64,000 nt of DNA from Candidatus Helarchaeota archaeon (GCA_013375455.1 JABXJT010000013.1:23079-87078), one strand, 5' to 3'; positions 53,771 through 62,093 are shown, counted from the stretch's first letter. Numbers and translations: made by a program. Notes: generated by a model not told the origin, from the letters alone.

Positions 53771-54253
53771 ATGATACATATTACCCCTTCATCAATTGGC
53801 ATTGATCACTTAAGACGAAGACTATGTTTTCAATTTTCATTATCTATAGAAGATCAGGAGAAGCTTATCCCCTCAAATATCGAATTTAAGCTATCAGGAA
53901 AAACTAAAAGGCTTCGTTTTCTATATCTAGAAGAAAAATTATGGGGAATGATACGCCCTCATGATGGGTTTTTTCTCTTCACTCCAAATTCTGCGAAATT
54001 TTTGATTAAAACAATCAAATCTCCTAAATTACGGGTCATAATACAATCTGACGTATCACAATTCATTCAAAAGGGAAGGAGTGTTTTTGCAAAACACGTG
54101 ATCGATTGTGACCCGAATTTAATCCCTTATTCGGAAATAATTGTCGTAAATGAAGAGGATGACCCACTTGCCATTGGTAAAGCACTTCTTAATAGAGAAG
54201 AAATGCTCTCGTTTAACGATGGAGTTGCCGTAAAAGTAAGAAAAGGTATTTAG
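53771..54253 (+). CDS. C2/PUA RNA-binding protein (archaeosine-type)
   Basis: A 160-residue protein whose C-terminal 75 residues are a PUA domain (VFAKHVID, NEEDDPLAIGKALL, GVAVKVRKG) and whose N-terminal half has a RPHDGFFLFT strand like the C2 domain of archaeosine tRNA-guanine transglycosylase or ArcS. No catalytic domain is attached. It probably binds tRNA or rRNA as an accessory module. It follows PAN by 33 bp. Confidence 0.72.
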   Translation: MIHITPSSIGIDHLRRRLCFQFSLSIEDQEKLIPSNIEFKLSGKTKRLRFLYLEEKLWGMIRPHDGFFLFTPNSAKFLIKTIKSPKLRVIIQSDVSQFIQKGRSVFAKHVIDCDPNLIPYSEIIVVNEEDDPLAIGKALLNREEMLSFNDGVAVKVRKGI

Positions 54254-54267
54254 TTAAATCAATTTGA

Positions 54268-54705
54268 TTAAAAATTACTTTGCTTTAAAAGCAGAATGGC
54301 TTTGGCTAAATCTCCCCCAGTCTGCCTCAACGCTGCTTCTGCTTCTTCTAAACTAACTCCTGCTTGCCCTGCAACGAGCTGTGCATCCTCTGGCGAAATT
54401 GCCCCCTCTTCTTCAACCTGCCCCTCTTCTGCCACAGCAGATTCGGCTGATTTGGCACGATCTACTCCATCTCCTATCACTTGATACATTTCCCCTTGTC
54501 CAGGAACCATCAATTTCGTAACTTGCGCTCCCTCAATAACAATATCTTTTTCAGCGGTTCTTATAATGACTTCCTCAACATTTTGTATCTCATTGAAATC
54601 CATTTGCCCCTGCTTCTGCATTTTCCGCATCATTTTTTTCATGTCTTTAGGGCTTGATTTCTTCCTTTTTTGCTGCATCTTTTTTATTTTGTGCCATTTT
54701 GCCAC
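54268..54705 (-). CDS. nac: Nascent polypeptide-associated complex protein
   Basis: A 145-residue archaeal NAC: N-terminal basic, Lys/Met-rich ribosome-binding helix, a NAC domain (residues 40-90) and a C-terminal UBA-like helical domain (VSLEEAEAALRQTGGDLAKAI). It shields nascent chains as a homodimer. It is convergent with the C2/PUA gene, with 14 bp between the stops. Confidence 0.92.
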   Translation of the reverse strand: MAKWHKIKKMQQKRKKSSPKDMKKMMRKMQKQGQMDFNEIQNVEEVIIRTAEKDIVIEGAQVTKLMVPGQGEMYQVIGDGVDRAKSAESAVAEEGQVEEEGAISPEDAQLVAGQAGVSLEEAEAALRQTGGDLAKAILLLKQSNF

Positions 54706-54726
54706 TTTTCATCCTTTCCTCTCTAT

Positions 54727-55014
54727 TCATCCGTAAGGATACCAAACCCATATGGTCAATCCAAAAAAGAGAAACAATCCACAAGCAAGAACCCACTTAA
54801 TGAAATAATTCTTCACTCGATCTGGGTTTTCTTTCATGAGAGAATCAACAGCAAATGTAAGCAATGTCAAACCGGCGAGTATAACGAAGATCCCAACATT
54901 TCTGGGCCCCCAACTAAAAAGATCTATGACGATCAGCCCTGCCCATCCTCCCATAATGAGTAAATTTATCCAACACATCCAACCGAAAATTTTCTTAAAG
55001 TCAAATTCCACCAT
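54727..55014 (-). CDS. Small three-helix membrane protein
   Basis: A 95-residue protein with three hydrophobic segments and an N-terminal charged start (MVEFDFKKIF). It ends 21 bp before the NAC start on the same strand, so the pair may be one transcript. Function unknown. Confidence 0.6.
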   Translation of the reverse strand: MVEFDFKKIFGWMCWINLLIMGGWAGLIVIDLFSWGPRNVGIFVILAGLTLLTFAVDSLMKENPDRVKNYFIKWVLACGLFLFFGLTIWVWYPYG

Positions 55015-55182
55015 TTCGCATCATCCACAATAAACAATCAATTATTGTAATTTTTACTCTAATTTATTAATATTTACCTGATAGACTTTAATTTTATTTT
55101 ATTTTCTAGTACATTTCTTTGTTAAATCTTCGAAATCCCATGGATTTCTCTAGTTGTATATCTCATTTCACAAAATTATATT

Positions 55183-55217
55183 TTTATATTAAGAGTTCTC
55201 TTAGTTATTTAATAACT
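55183..55217 (+). promoter_or_regulatory. TATA-like element and inverted repeat before Roadblock gene
   Basis: TTTATATT at 55183-55190 is followed by a near-perfect inverted repeat AGTTATTTAATAACT at 55203-55217, close to the expected transcription start. The Roadblock ATG is at 55291, after a GGAGGT sequence. An operator function is a guess. Confidence 0.4.
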
Positions 55218-55290
55218 CAAAAGAAAGAAGAAGGTCGTTTTCGCTTTTATCGGCAGAAAAACGGATTCTATTACTTTGGAGGTAAATAAT

Positions 55291-55680
55291 ATGGCGGAAG
55301 ACCGAGGTGGCGGATTATCTGATTTACTACACGATTTCGAAGAAGATACTGGAATAAAATCTTCGGCTATTGTTTCCCGCGATGGCCTAGTAATGGCATC
55401 TAGCTTGCCACGAAAAACTACTGGTAGTGATGAAGACACAGTAGCTGCAAATGCTGCTAGAATTCTCTTCTTAGGAGAAGCTACCGGGAAAGAACTCGCC
55501 AAAGGAGATCTAAAAGAGGTACTCCTAAATTATCAGGACGGAAAAGTCGCCCTGGCAGGCGCAGGTCCCTACGCCGCCGTAATGGCTCTCATTGATCCTA
55601 ATCTACGGCTCGAAACGGGGGCAATTCTCTTTGCGATCGGATCCCTTGCCCGTAAAGTAAGGAAATTATTAGAAGGATGA
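55291..55680 (+). CDS. Roadblock/LC7 domain protein
   Basis: A 129-residue Roadblock protein from ATG 55291, which follows GGAGGT by about 7 bases; the upstream GTG-type start at 55276 is rejected for that reason. The domain is complete: DLLHDFEEDTGIKSSAIVSRDGLVMASSL, central helix, and a YAAVMALIDPNLRLETGAILFAIG end. The sequence resembles bacterial MglB-like Roadblock proteins, which act on small GTPases. Confidence 0.85.
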   Translation: MAEDRGGGLSDLLHDFEEDTGIKSSAIVSRDGLVMASSLPRKTTGSDEDTVAANAARILFLGEATGKELAKGDLKEVLLNYQDGKVALAGAGPYAAVMALIDPNLRLETGAILFAIGSLARKVRKLLEG

Positions 55681-55745
55681 TTCTCTTCTAGAACTTCAAA
55701 ATTTAAACCATTCTCACCTTAAAATATTGAAAATAAAGAACTCTC

Positions 55746-55765
55746 TTACTTTTCTTCTTTTTTCA
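55746..55765 (+). terminator. Pyrimidine-rich tract after the Roadblock gene
   Basis: A T-rich run (TTACTTTTCTTCTTTTTT) about 65 bp after the stop, the typical form of an archaeal terminator. Confidence 0.4.
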
Positions 55766-56027
55766 GATGCACCATTGACTCTAATCTCTTTTATAATTTA
55801 TTATTCCCGTTCAAGATTCAGCTTAGATTATGATCGAACTCACATCTCCATCCATAAAAAATAAATAGCCATTGTGACTGGATTTTAATTACACAAACTT
55901 TACCTTAGCATTGGTTAGTCTAAAAACCAATTTCTTACGTAAAGGAGCAAACTTTCGTACAAAAAAACGGGACTTAGCGTTAGATCGCTATGGAACCTAT
56001 AGACAAACTACATAGGAGATAGGAAAT
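55766..56027 (+). other. Leader region of alba with short hairpins
   Basis: About 260 bp before alba with no gene visible. A TATA-like TTTATAATTT lies near 55791-55800, so a 5' leader of some 200 bases is likely. It could fold a hairpin at ATTGGTT and AACCAAT around 55910-55932, and a weak one at CCTAT/ATAGG near 55997-56017. A structured leader is possible but not shown. Confidence 0.3.
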
Positions 56028-56315
56028 TTGAGTGATAGGAAAGAAAATACAATCTTTATCGGCAGAAAAACCGCAATGAACTACGTGATGGCCTGTTTTA
56101 CCGTGATCCAATCCGGCCAAAAAGAAATTATCATAAAAGCCAGAGGTCGCGCTATTTCACGAGCCGTAGACGTCGCAGAAATCTTGAAGAATCGGTTCAT
56201 GCAAGGTCAAGTCGAAATTAAAGACATTATCATCGGTACTGAAACAATTGAAAGTAAAGATAGAGGAACATTCAGCGTTTCAACAGTAGAAATAATCATC
56301 GAGGTAAAAAAGTAA
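56028..56315 (+). CDS. albA: DNA/RNA-binding protein Alba
   Basis: A 95-residue Alba protein: IFIGRKTAMNYVMA, then IIKARGRAISRAVDVAEIL with the basic loop that contacts DNA, and KDIIIGTE. It compacts chromatin and binds RNA. The start is TTG at 56028 with AGGAG about 10 bases upstream; no ATG is in frame before the conserved region. Confidence 0.93.
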   Translation: MSDRKENTIFIGRKTAMNYVMACFTVIQSGQKEIIIKARGRAISRAVDVAEILKNRFMQGQVEIKDIIIGTETIESKDRGTFSVSTVEIIIEVKK

Positions 56316-56322
56316 ATAAAAA

Positions 56323-56341
56323 CTTCTTTTTTTTCTTTTTT
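56323..56341 (+). terminator. Poly-T terminator after alba
   Basis: A T-rich run of CTTCTTTTTTTTCTTTTTT follows the alba stop within about 10 bases, a typical archaeal intrinsic terminator. Confidence 0.55.
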
Positions 56342-56572
56342 CTAATCTACCACTAATATCCTCTTATCTAAAGTGCTTAACTTTCGAAGATAAATGCAAT
56401 TTTACTAGAGAAATAAACACCCAAATCTCTGGTATTTTTGTTTTTATCAAAGTAGGAAGTTTTTATTAAAAATTAATGAGAATAGATATTAAAAAAAATG
56501 CAAAAAACATAATTTATTATATTAGATTGGATTCCCAAAAAATATAGAAGCGACCAATTGGTGAAATTAAAG

Positions 56573-56764
56573 ATGGCTGTAGAAAAAAAGAAGCGCCGCA
56601 AAATTTTTAAGTGTCCTATATGCAAAGACACCATCCAGTTTATCATTCAAGCGCCGGATAACGTTGAAAGATATCCCTTTATGGTAGAATATGAGCACGG
56701 CGATCATGTATTACAGATTTATTTTGATATGGATCTCATGATCAGAGAAATTAGACATGAGTGA
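56573..56764 (+). CDS. Small zinc-knuckle-like basic protein
   Basis: About 63 residues from ATG 56573, chosen because GGTGA lies just upstream; a TTG at 56558 gives five more residues. It begins with a Lys-rich stretch, then CPIC as one cysteine pair, a helix-strand body and an EYEHGDHVLQIYF segment with two His, so a metal site is possible. Function unknown. Confidence 0.6.
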   Translation: MAVEKKKRRKIFKCPICKDTIQFIIQAPDNVERYPFMVEYEHGDHVLQIYFDMDLMIREIRHE

Positions 56765-56828
56765 AAAATATCATTTCTCAATTTTAAATTAAATGCCCTT
56801 ATAACCCCTATAATGGAGTTGTGATTAT

Positions 56829-57452
56829 ATGAGTGAAGAAATTACACAATCTTTAGTGAATTTAGAAGAAGATAAGACTTTAGATCTTGTTAAGAAAGCG
56901 ATAAATGAAGGAACCGACCCAATTAAGCTAATTGATTACTTGCGAGAAGCCATGACCATCGTCGGCCAAAAATTTGCCGAGAAAGAATATTATCTCACTG
57001 ACATGGTATACGCGGCAGAAATTTTTCATTTATCCATGGAAATAATCGAGCCTCACATGCAACTAGCCTCCACGGAAGTTCTAGGAAAGGTGGTCATTGG
57101 AACAACTCAAAGTGACATTCACGATATCGGTAAGAATATCGTGGCATCATTGTTGAAATGTGCTGGCTTTGAAGTCCATGATTTGGGCGTGGACGTGCCA
57201 CCAGACAAATTTCTCGAGAAAATTAGAGAGGTTAATCCCGATATTGTTGGCTTATCTGGGCTCCTCACAACCTCTTTTGAGCCAATGCTGAAAACCATTG
57301 AACTTCTTGAGAAAGAAGGGGTCCGCTCTTCAGTTCGTGTAATGGTGGGTGGAGGACCCGTTAATGAAGAGTGGGCTCAAAAAGTAAAGGCAGATGCCTT
57401 TGCGAAGGATGCCGTCGAATGCGTTAATTTAGCGAAAAAATTCTGTGGTTGA
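56829..57452 (+). CDS. Corrinoid (B12-binding) methyltransferase-associated protein
   Basis: A 207-residue protein of the MtbC/MttC/MtmC type. The N-terminal helical cap (residues 1-85) precedes a Rossmann B12 domain with the ligand motif DIHDIGKNIV and the later GLSGLLTTS and GGGPV segments. It would carry a methyl group on cobalamin between a methyltransferase and a carrier. No methyltransferase partner is adjacent. Confidence 0.9.
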   Translation: MSEEITQSLVNLEEDKTLDLVKKAINEGTDPIKLIDYLREAMTIVGQKFAEKEYYLTDMVYAAEIFHLSMEIIEPHMQLASTEVLGKVVIGTTQSDIHDIGKNIVASLLKCAGFEVHDLGVDVPPDKFLEKIREVNPDIVGLSGLLTTSFEPMLKTIELLEKEGVRSSVRVMVGGGPVNEEWAQKVKADAFAKDAVECVNLAKKFCG

Positions 57453-57456
57453 ACTT

Positions 57457-57651
57457 CTATTTCGAATTTTTCTTGCTTTCAGCTACTTTCTTTTTTAATT
57501 CTCGCCGATATTTCCCATATTTATCCGTGATTGAAAACTTGGGTGGCTGGGGATTTACTGTTTTTCCTCCACATTGCGGACACGTGGACTCAATCATCGT
57601 ATACCGACCGCATTCTACACATTTCCGGAGTAATTTTCCCACCCATGTCAC
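57457..57651 (-). CDS. nop10: H/ACA ribonucleoprotein Nop10
   Basis: A 64-residue protein with the Nop10 pattern: two C-x2-C pairs (CVECG, CPQCG), the GRYTM segment and the conserved PPKFS followed by YGKYRRELK. It is part of the box H/ACA pseudouridylation RNP with Cbf5 and Gar1. It is convergent with the corrinoid gene, with four bases between the stops. Confidence 0.9.
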   Translation of the reverse strand: MTWVGKLLRKCVECGRYTMIESTCPQCGGKTVNPQPPKFSITDKYGKYRRELKKKVAESKKNSK

Positions 57652-57712
57652 CTTCGGAGTGGATTAAATATAACTACACATTTATATTAATTAAATCGTT
57701 CGTGGTGGATTT

Positions 57713-58237
57713 ATGGAAATCAGTAAATTTATTATAGACGCCCTCAAAGATGGCTCAATCGAGAAGGTGAGCAAGGGGATCGAGCAACTCGTGATGATGA
57801 TGATCAATGCTATCGGAATGATCGAGCGGAGAGAAGTTGAATTTGAACAACAACTCGAAACTCTTACAGAAGACGTTGAAGTAATTAAATCATTTCTCCT
57901 CTCTAAACCAATCCCTTTGCCAGGAAGCACGGTACCCCCCTCAACTCCTGCTCAATCTCAACCGCAATCACAACAACAACCTCAATCACAACCTCGACCA
58001 CAACCACAACCCGTTACTTCTCCCACTTCTGTTACACCACTAAAATCAGCGGTCGCTACAGGTCCAACTGAGGAGCAAATTGCCGAATTTAGAAAAAAAT
58101 TGCTAAAACCTACGCCTAAACACGAAAAACCAAAGCCCCAACCCGTTTCCATTCGCGCTGCGCTCATGCAAGAAATGAAAGAGTACTTCGGGTCTGCATT
58201 GAGTAAAGTGGAGAAAGAAAAAAAAGAAGCGGATTAA
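57713..58237 (+). CDS. Coiled-coil protein with Pro/Gln-rich linker, convergent to Rag-like GTPase
   Basis: A 174-residue protein with a helical N-terminus (residues 1-65), a low-complexity Pro/Gln/Ser linker (about 72-120) and a basic C-terminal helix region (EQIAEFRKKLLKPTPK). No catalytic motif. Its 3' end overlaps the opposing Rag-like GTPase gene by four bases. It may be an adaptor; this rests on position and architecture only. Confidence 0.65.
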   Translation: MEISKFIIDALKDGSIEKVSKGIEQLVMMMINAIGMIERREVEFEQQLETLTEDVEVIKSFLLSKPIPLPGSTVPPSTPAQSQPQSQQQPQSQPRPQPQPVTSPTSVTPLKSAVATGPTEEQIAEFRKKLLKPTPKHEKPKPQPVSIRAALMQEMKEYFGSALSKVEKEKKEAD

Positions 58238-59160
58238 TCCAAATTTTGAATGATTTTTTCGCGCACGGCCCTCAGCCGCCCCATTAGGTCCCCGACTTTA
58301 AAATTTCGATATGGAATTATTGAAAAAAGGGCAAATTCGTCAGTTAGATCATATAAGAGAATAAAATTATTCCCGATTTGGTACAAGGCAAAGTCCGCTT
58401 GCTCTTCTTTCGCGGCAAAGATTTTTTTCGCAATATCAAGCGGTTCGATGAAGGATTTTATGGAGAGATATTTCAGCTTCAATTTCGGTTTCAGTAAATG
58501 TTTCACGTTGATGGACCCTGCGATTTCCAGCCCATCGGCTTTATTGATGATCATCGTGGCGGAGGCATTCTCCTTTCTATTAAAAACCTTTAGGAATTTC
58601 TGGAGTTGATCCACCTTGAGCCTATCTTGCGGGGACATGGTGCCATCGAGGATCGTGCAAACAATCTCACGGGCGATGCCCATCGGGATGGAAGTGGCAG
58701 AAATTTCTTCAATGTCCCAAGTAGCAAAATATTTTCGTAGAGCTTTTAATGACATAGTATGTTCATCATACTTGCTGGCCACGATGAATTTACGGCACTC
58801 TGGGGAATACTGGGTCAGATTATCCATTGCTTTTTTGAGTTCAACCGTGGCTTCCTTGAAGGTGCTCTTATCAGAACTGTCCAACACCCAAATGAATACG
58901 CCGACTTTTGAGAAAATCCTGCTCGACCACTGATCCGTGAAATATTGGTAAATGAATTGCTTTTGCCCCCCCGCATCAAAAATGGTAACCTCAAGGAGCC
59001 CGCGGAATTTATATTCTACCGTACTCACGAATTCCGTAGGTTTAAGATCCTTGACATCTTCCCATTCTTTCCCTTCGAAGACATGCTTCACTAATGACGT
59101 CTTGCCAGCCGATCTCAAACCCATTATTAAAACTTTCATTATATTCAGGTTCCCTCTCAT
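58234..59160 (-). CDS. Rag/Gtr-like GTPase with C-terminal roadblock-like domain
   Basis: A 308-residue protein. The G domain starts MKVLIMGLRSAGKTSLVK, with FDAGGQ as G3 and ASKYDEH at the G4 position in place of NKxD, as in diverged Rag/Gtr GTPases, and the DQWSSRIF and NLTQYSPECR segments resemble RagA. The C-terminal 110 residues (ASATMIINKADGLEIAGS, then FALYQIGNNFILLYDL) look like a roadblock/longin domain, the same layout as RagA and RagC. It is in tandem with the coiled-coil gene 59163-59753. ATG 59139 is an alternative start. Confidence 0.78.
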   Translation of the reverse strand: MRGNLNIMKVLIMGLRSAGKTSLVKHVFEGKEWEDVKDLKPTEFVSTVEYKFRGLLEVTIFDAGGQKQFIYQYFTDQWSSRIFSKVGVFIWVLDSSDKSTFKEATVELKKAMDNLTQYSPECRKFIVASKYDEHTMSLKALRKYFATWDIEEISATSIPMGIAREIVCTILDGTMSPQDRLKVDQLQKFLKVFNRKENASATMIINKADGLEIAGSINVKHLLKPKLKLKYLSIKSFIEPLDIAKKIFAAKEEQADFALYQIGNNFILLYDLTDEFALFSIIPYRNFKVGDLMGRLRAVREKIIQNLD

Positions 59161-59162
59161 AA

Positions 59163-59753
59163 TTATTTGAACTGTTCTTCATAAATTGTTCGAAATGTCC
59201 ATGAAATCGTGTTGATTATTTCCATTTTTCGATCTAACTTCCCATAATTCTGAATGATGATATTTTTTATGTTATTGAATTCATCTGTTATCACGTTGGC
59301 AGCGATTTTATCCGCCCCTGCCATTTTTCCGGCTTTGATCGCGTCCCCATCTTCTCCTTCCATACGCTCCAAAATTTTCCCTTGAAAGAACGAACGAAAG
59401 GGAGGGGCGGTAGTTGAAAATGTAAAGTCTTTTTCCGGAATGATGGAGATGGTATTACCGAAAACTGATATCAACCCAATTAATTCCCCTGCTTTACTCC
59501 GAATTTGGAATTCTTCTTTCTCTAATTCCTCTTCTCTCGCTGGAAATTTCTCAGAAATTGGCTTAAACTTCGGCTCTTCCGGCTTTTTTACCAGTTCTGC
59601 TGCGGTTATGAAGCTTTCTTTACTTAATATTGCATCAACACCCTTTAGTGCATTTTTATGGAGCTCTAACTCCTCTTGCAAGGCCTCAATTTCTTCCTTC
59701 AGTTCCGCAATTCGCTCCTCTAAAAACGACTTTAAATCGGCGACGTGTTTCAT
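59163..59753 (-). CDS. Coiled-coil protein in operon with Rag-like GTPase
   Basis: A 196-residue protein with an N-terminal coiled coil (residues 5-45; heptad-rich LEERIAELKEEIEALQEELE) and a C-terminal domain of about 110 residues with strands (ELIGLISVFGNTISII) and helices that I do not recognise, possibly roadblock-like. Its stop lies two bases before the Rag-like start, so the two are co-translated and probably act together. Confidence 0.7.
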   Translation of the reverse strand: MKHVADLKSFLEERIAELKEEIEALQEELELHKNALKGVDAILSKESFITAAELVKKPEEPKFKPISEKFPAREEELEKEEFQIRSKAGELIGLISVFGNTISIIPEKDFTFSTTAPPFRSFFQGKILERMEGEDGDAIKAGKMAGADKIAANVITDEFNNIKNIIIQNYGKLDRKMEIINTISWTFRTIYEEQFK

Positions 59754-59836
59754 GCTTAATAATTCTCATACCACAATTTAAAAAAATACTTGAAATCGCG
59801 TGGAGTTAAAATGTCTTCATCAGACACTTATTGTCA

Positions 59837-61174
59837 ATGAGCTCAGATTCCGGCAAAATTGGGTTTGATATCACGCAGAAAGAGCGTGGCCGGATTCATT
59901 CCAATTACCAAGGATTACGCACGTTATTAGAAGCAGAACAATTCACGTGTGAAGAAATTAATGAGTTTCCAATTACATTGGAGACGCTCCAACAATACCG
60001 AATTATTTTTTTTGCCTGTCCTGATAGCTCGAAACTTCGACCAGAAGAAATCCAGGCGCTCCTAAGATACGTTACTCTCGGTGGGACATTAATCCTGCTG
60101 AACCATGCAGGTGGAGATCAAGGGCGCCGCACGAATCTAGGTGCAATTACAGCCCAATGTGGGATCTCCTTCCACAATGATGAAGTTTTAGACCCTCTTT
60201 CAAATTTGGGTTTAGAGTCCTATCCCCTGATTACGGAATTTGATCAACATCCCATTTTGAAAGATGTCACCAACATTTGTCACCGCATTGGCTGCACGTT
60301 AAACATAACTGATGGTGCCATAGCACTTGCCTTCACTGCCGACAGTGCAGACCCTCCCAATAAAGCTGTTATGGGAGTAGCTTCGTGTGGAAAAGGCCAT
60401 GTTATTGCCACGGGCTCATATGAGATGTTCATGGACGATGTCAAAGGTGGCATCAAGTATCCCAATAATGCTAAGATCGTGAAAAATTTAATCAAATGGT
60501 TAAACCCAAATCAAGAAATAATTTCTCAACCAATGACTCAGCCTGATGATACACCTTTACCGGAAGATATTGAAAGTGTCCATACCTGCTCAGGCGAAAA
60601 TCCAAACGTCGCCACCATTATTACTAAAATTGAAAATTTAGAAACAAAATATAAAAAATTAGAAAAGAATCTTCATAATATAAAAGAAGAATCTAAAAAC
60701 TTTCTCACGGATAATACTGAATTACGGGAAAAAATAAGAATTTTCGAATTGAATCTGAAAGATTTTCCCGATCAAGCCATGTTTGAATTGAATGTTGAAA
60801 TAAAATCCCTTAATTCCAAGTTTAAAACCCAATCAGACTTGATATCTAAGCTAGAACAGGAGACCTCCCTCTTGAGAGATAAATTATCGAGGATAAACCA
60901 AAATCTTAAAACCTTCACTGAACCTCTTCAATCTCCACGTTCCACTGATAGTCCCACGACGATACCGCCCCTCTCCATTACCACCGCTGCTGAAGTGATC
61001 AACAAAAAAGAAAAAATCCTGAATCCCAGAGTCCTCGCTGAACTCAACGCTTACCTTCAAATCCTCCAAATCCTTGAAAACCAATTTAATAACGGCGTTC
61101 TCTCTAAAAACCAATACCGCGAAAAACGCCTGAAATTTGAGAAACGTATCGCTGAATTACAGCGCCATCAATAA
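59837..61174 (+). CDS. GIFT/IFT52-like N-terminal domain with coiled coil
   Basis: About 445 residues from ATG 59837 (TTG 59831 is possible). Residues 1-220 form an alpha/beta domain: IHSNYQGLRTLL, YRIIFFACPDSSKL, YVTLGGTLILLNHAGG, a VIATGSYEMF strand and a C-terminal WL end. The pattern matches the GIFT domain of eukaryotic IFT52 and bacterial GldG-type proteins. Next is a coiled coil (about 260-370) and a SHOCT-like C-terminal helix pair. It lies 83 bp from the divergent Rag operon. Confidence 0.6.
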   Translation: MSSDSGKIGFDITQKERGRIHSNYQGLRTLLEAEQFTCEEINEFPITLETLQQYRIIFFACPDSSKLRPEEIQALLRYVTLGGTLILLNHAGGDQGRRTNLGAITAQCGISFHNDEVLDPLSNLGLESYPLITEFDQHPILKDVTNICHRIGCTLNITDGAIALAFTADSADPPNKAVMGVASCGKGHVIATGSYEMFMDDVKGGIKYPNNAKIVKNLIKWLNPNQEIISQPMTQPDDTPLPEDIESVHTCSGENPNVATIITKIENLETKYKKLEKNLHNIKEESKNFLTDNTELREKIRIFELNLKDFPDQAMFELNVEIKSLNSKFKTQSDLISKLEQETSLLRDKLSRINQNLKTFTEPLQSPRSTDSPTTIPPLSITTAAEVINKKEKILNPRVLAELNAYLQILQILENQFNNGVLSKNQYREKRLKFEKRIAELQRHQ

Positions 61175-61227
61175 CTCTCTATCCGCAATTCTTTAATTTA
61201 AATACAAGTTATAACAAAATTTTGCTT

Positions 61228-61635
61228 TTACTTAAGATTTTTTAATATTTGATCAGGCGTCAAACAACTATCTTTTGGTAACCACGTGAAATCTTCTACA
61301 TTCCGCGTGATCAGAATCATTTTTTGGAGTTCGGCTGTGGCTCCTATCAAGCAATCTCGAAAATAATAAGAGGCTCCTTCTTCAGAATCTTTAAACGCTA
61401 TTGAAGCTCTAACTGCTCGTTCAGCAATGGATTTTGTGATATCTTCATTCTTAATTCTCAGCTCTTTCAGCATTGTTGTGAATATATTCCATTTCTGCCT
61501 CACAAAATAGATATATCCTAATTCTAAGAAAATAATACTGTTAATATAAAGTTGAATCTTAGTTGAGTCTAGTTCTTTAAGGTGCGAAAGCAATGTCTTT
61601 TCGTTAAAAACGCAAGTGTCCAGCAAAAGTTTCAT
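61228..61635 (-). CDS. vapC: PIN-domain toxin (VapC-like)
   Basis: A 135-residue PIN domain: LLLDTCVF at the N-terminus with the first catalytic Asp, the RDCLIGATAEL segment with a second acidic site and ILITRNVEDF near the end, as in VapC ribonucleases. The stop of the antitoxin gene overlaps its start, so the pair is co-translated. Confidence 0.78.
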   Translation of the reverse strand: MKLLLDTCVFNEKTLLSHLKELDSTKIQLYINSIIFLELGYIYFVRQKWNIFTTMLKELRIKNEDITKSIAERAVRASIAFKDSEEGASYYFRDCLIGATAELQKMILITRNVEDFTWLPKDSCLTPDQILKNLK

Positions 61636-61898
61636 TTTTCATCCCTTATTATCCTCTTCTGAAAAGACCTTCTTAACCCTTCAGTAATCTCGCGAAATTC
61701 CTCATCAGCAATAGAACAAAATTCTTCCAATAATTTATCGAAAGACCCATCCTCTGCTTTGCTTGAAGCACTATAAATCTCCTGCACTTCACTGAAAATT
61801 TCTAATATCTTCCGAATGACATCATCCATCGTTTCGCCAGGTTTCTTTAAACCATTCAATTTTCTCCAAGTATCTTCTTTTACATGAATTGTTGTCAT
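61632..61898 (-). CDS. vapB: VapB-like antitoxin
   Basis: About 88 residues from ATG 61898 (MTTIHVKEDTWRKLNGLKK); the longer TTG start at 61922 is less likely because GGTGA lies there as a Shine-Dalgarno. The N-terminal strand-helix-helix (TTIHVKEDTWRKLN, then MDDVIRKIL) resembles archaeal VapB DNA-binding domains, with an acidic C-terminal part that would wrap the toxin. Confidence 0.7.
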   Translation of the reverse strand: MTTIHVKEDTWRKLNGLKKPGETMDDVIRKILEIFSEVQEIYSASSKAEDGSFDKLLEEFCSIADEEFREITEGLRRSFQKRIIRDEK

Positions 61899-61947
61899 AT
61901 GATAATATGATAATTTCACCAAATATATATTTTACTCGAAAAAATTG

Positions 61948-62053
61948 ACATCCTCCACTGGAGGGACCGTGGCGGTGACCTTCGAAAAAGATCACATCCT
62001 CCACTGGAGGGACCGTGGCGGTGACCTTCGAAAAAAAATCACATCCTCCACTA
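61948..62053. repeat. Tandem 46-47 bp repeat of nested palindromes
   Basis: Two full copies and a partial third (starts at 61948, 61994, 62041). Each unit contains the perfect palindrome CCTCCACTGGAGG, a second inverted repeat ACCGTGGCGGT and the palindrome TTCGAA. There are no unique spacers, so it is not a CRISPR array. It lies between the vapBC pair and the large membrane protein gene. Confidence 0.8.
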
Positions 62054-62093
62054 GTAAAGCTGAAAAAGCTGAAAAAAGGGGGAAAAATTGGGT

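Noticed and set aside
54296..54484. Short plus-strand frame of 62 codons opposite the NAC gene
   Set aside because: Shadow of a conserved minus-strand gene; Ser/Pro-rich and without a start context.
61948..62053. Possible CRISPR array
   Set aside because: Repeat units adjoin directly with no distinct spacers, and no cas genes are near.
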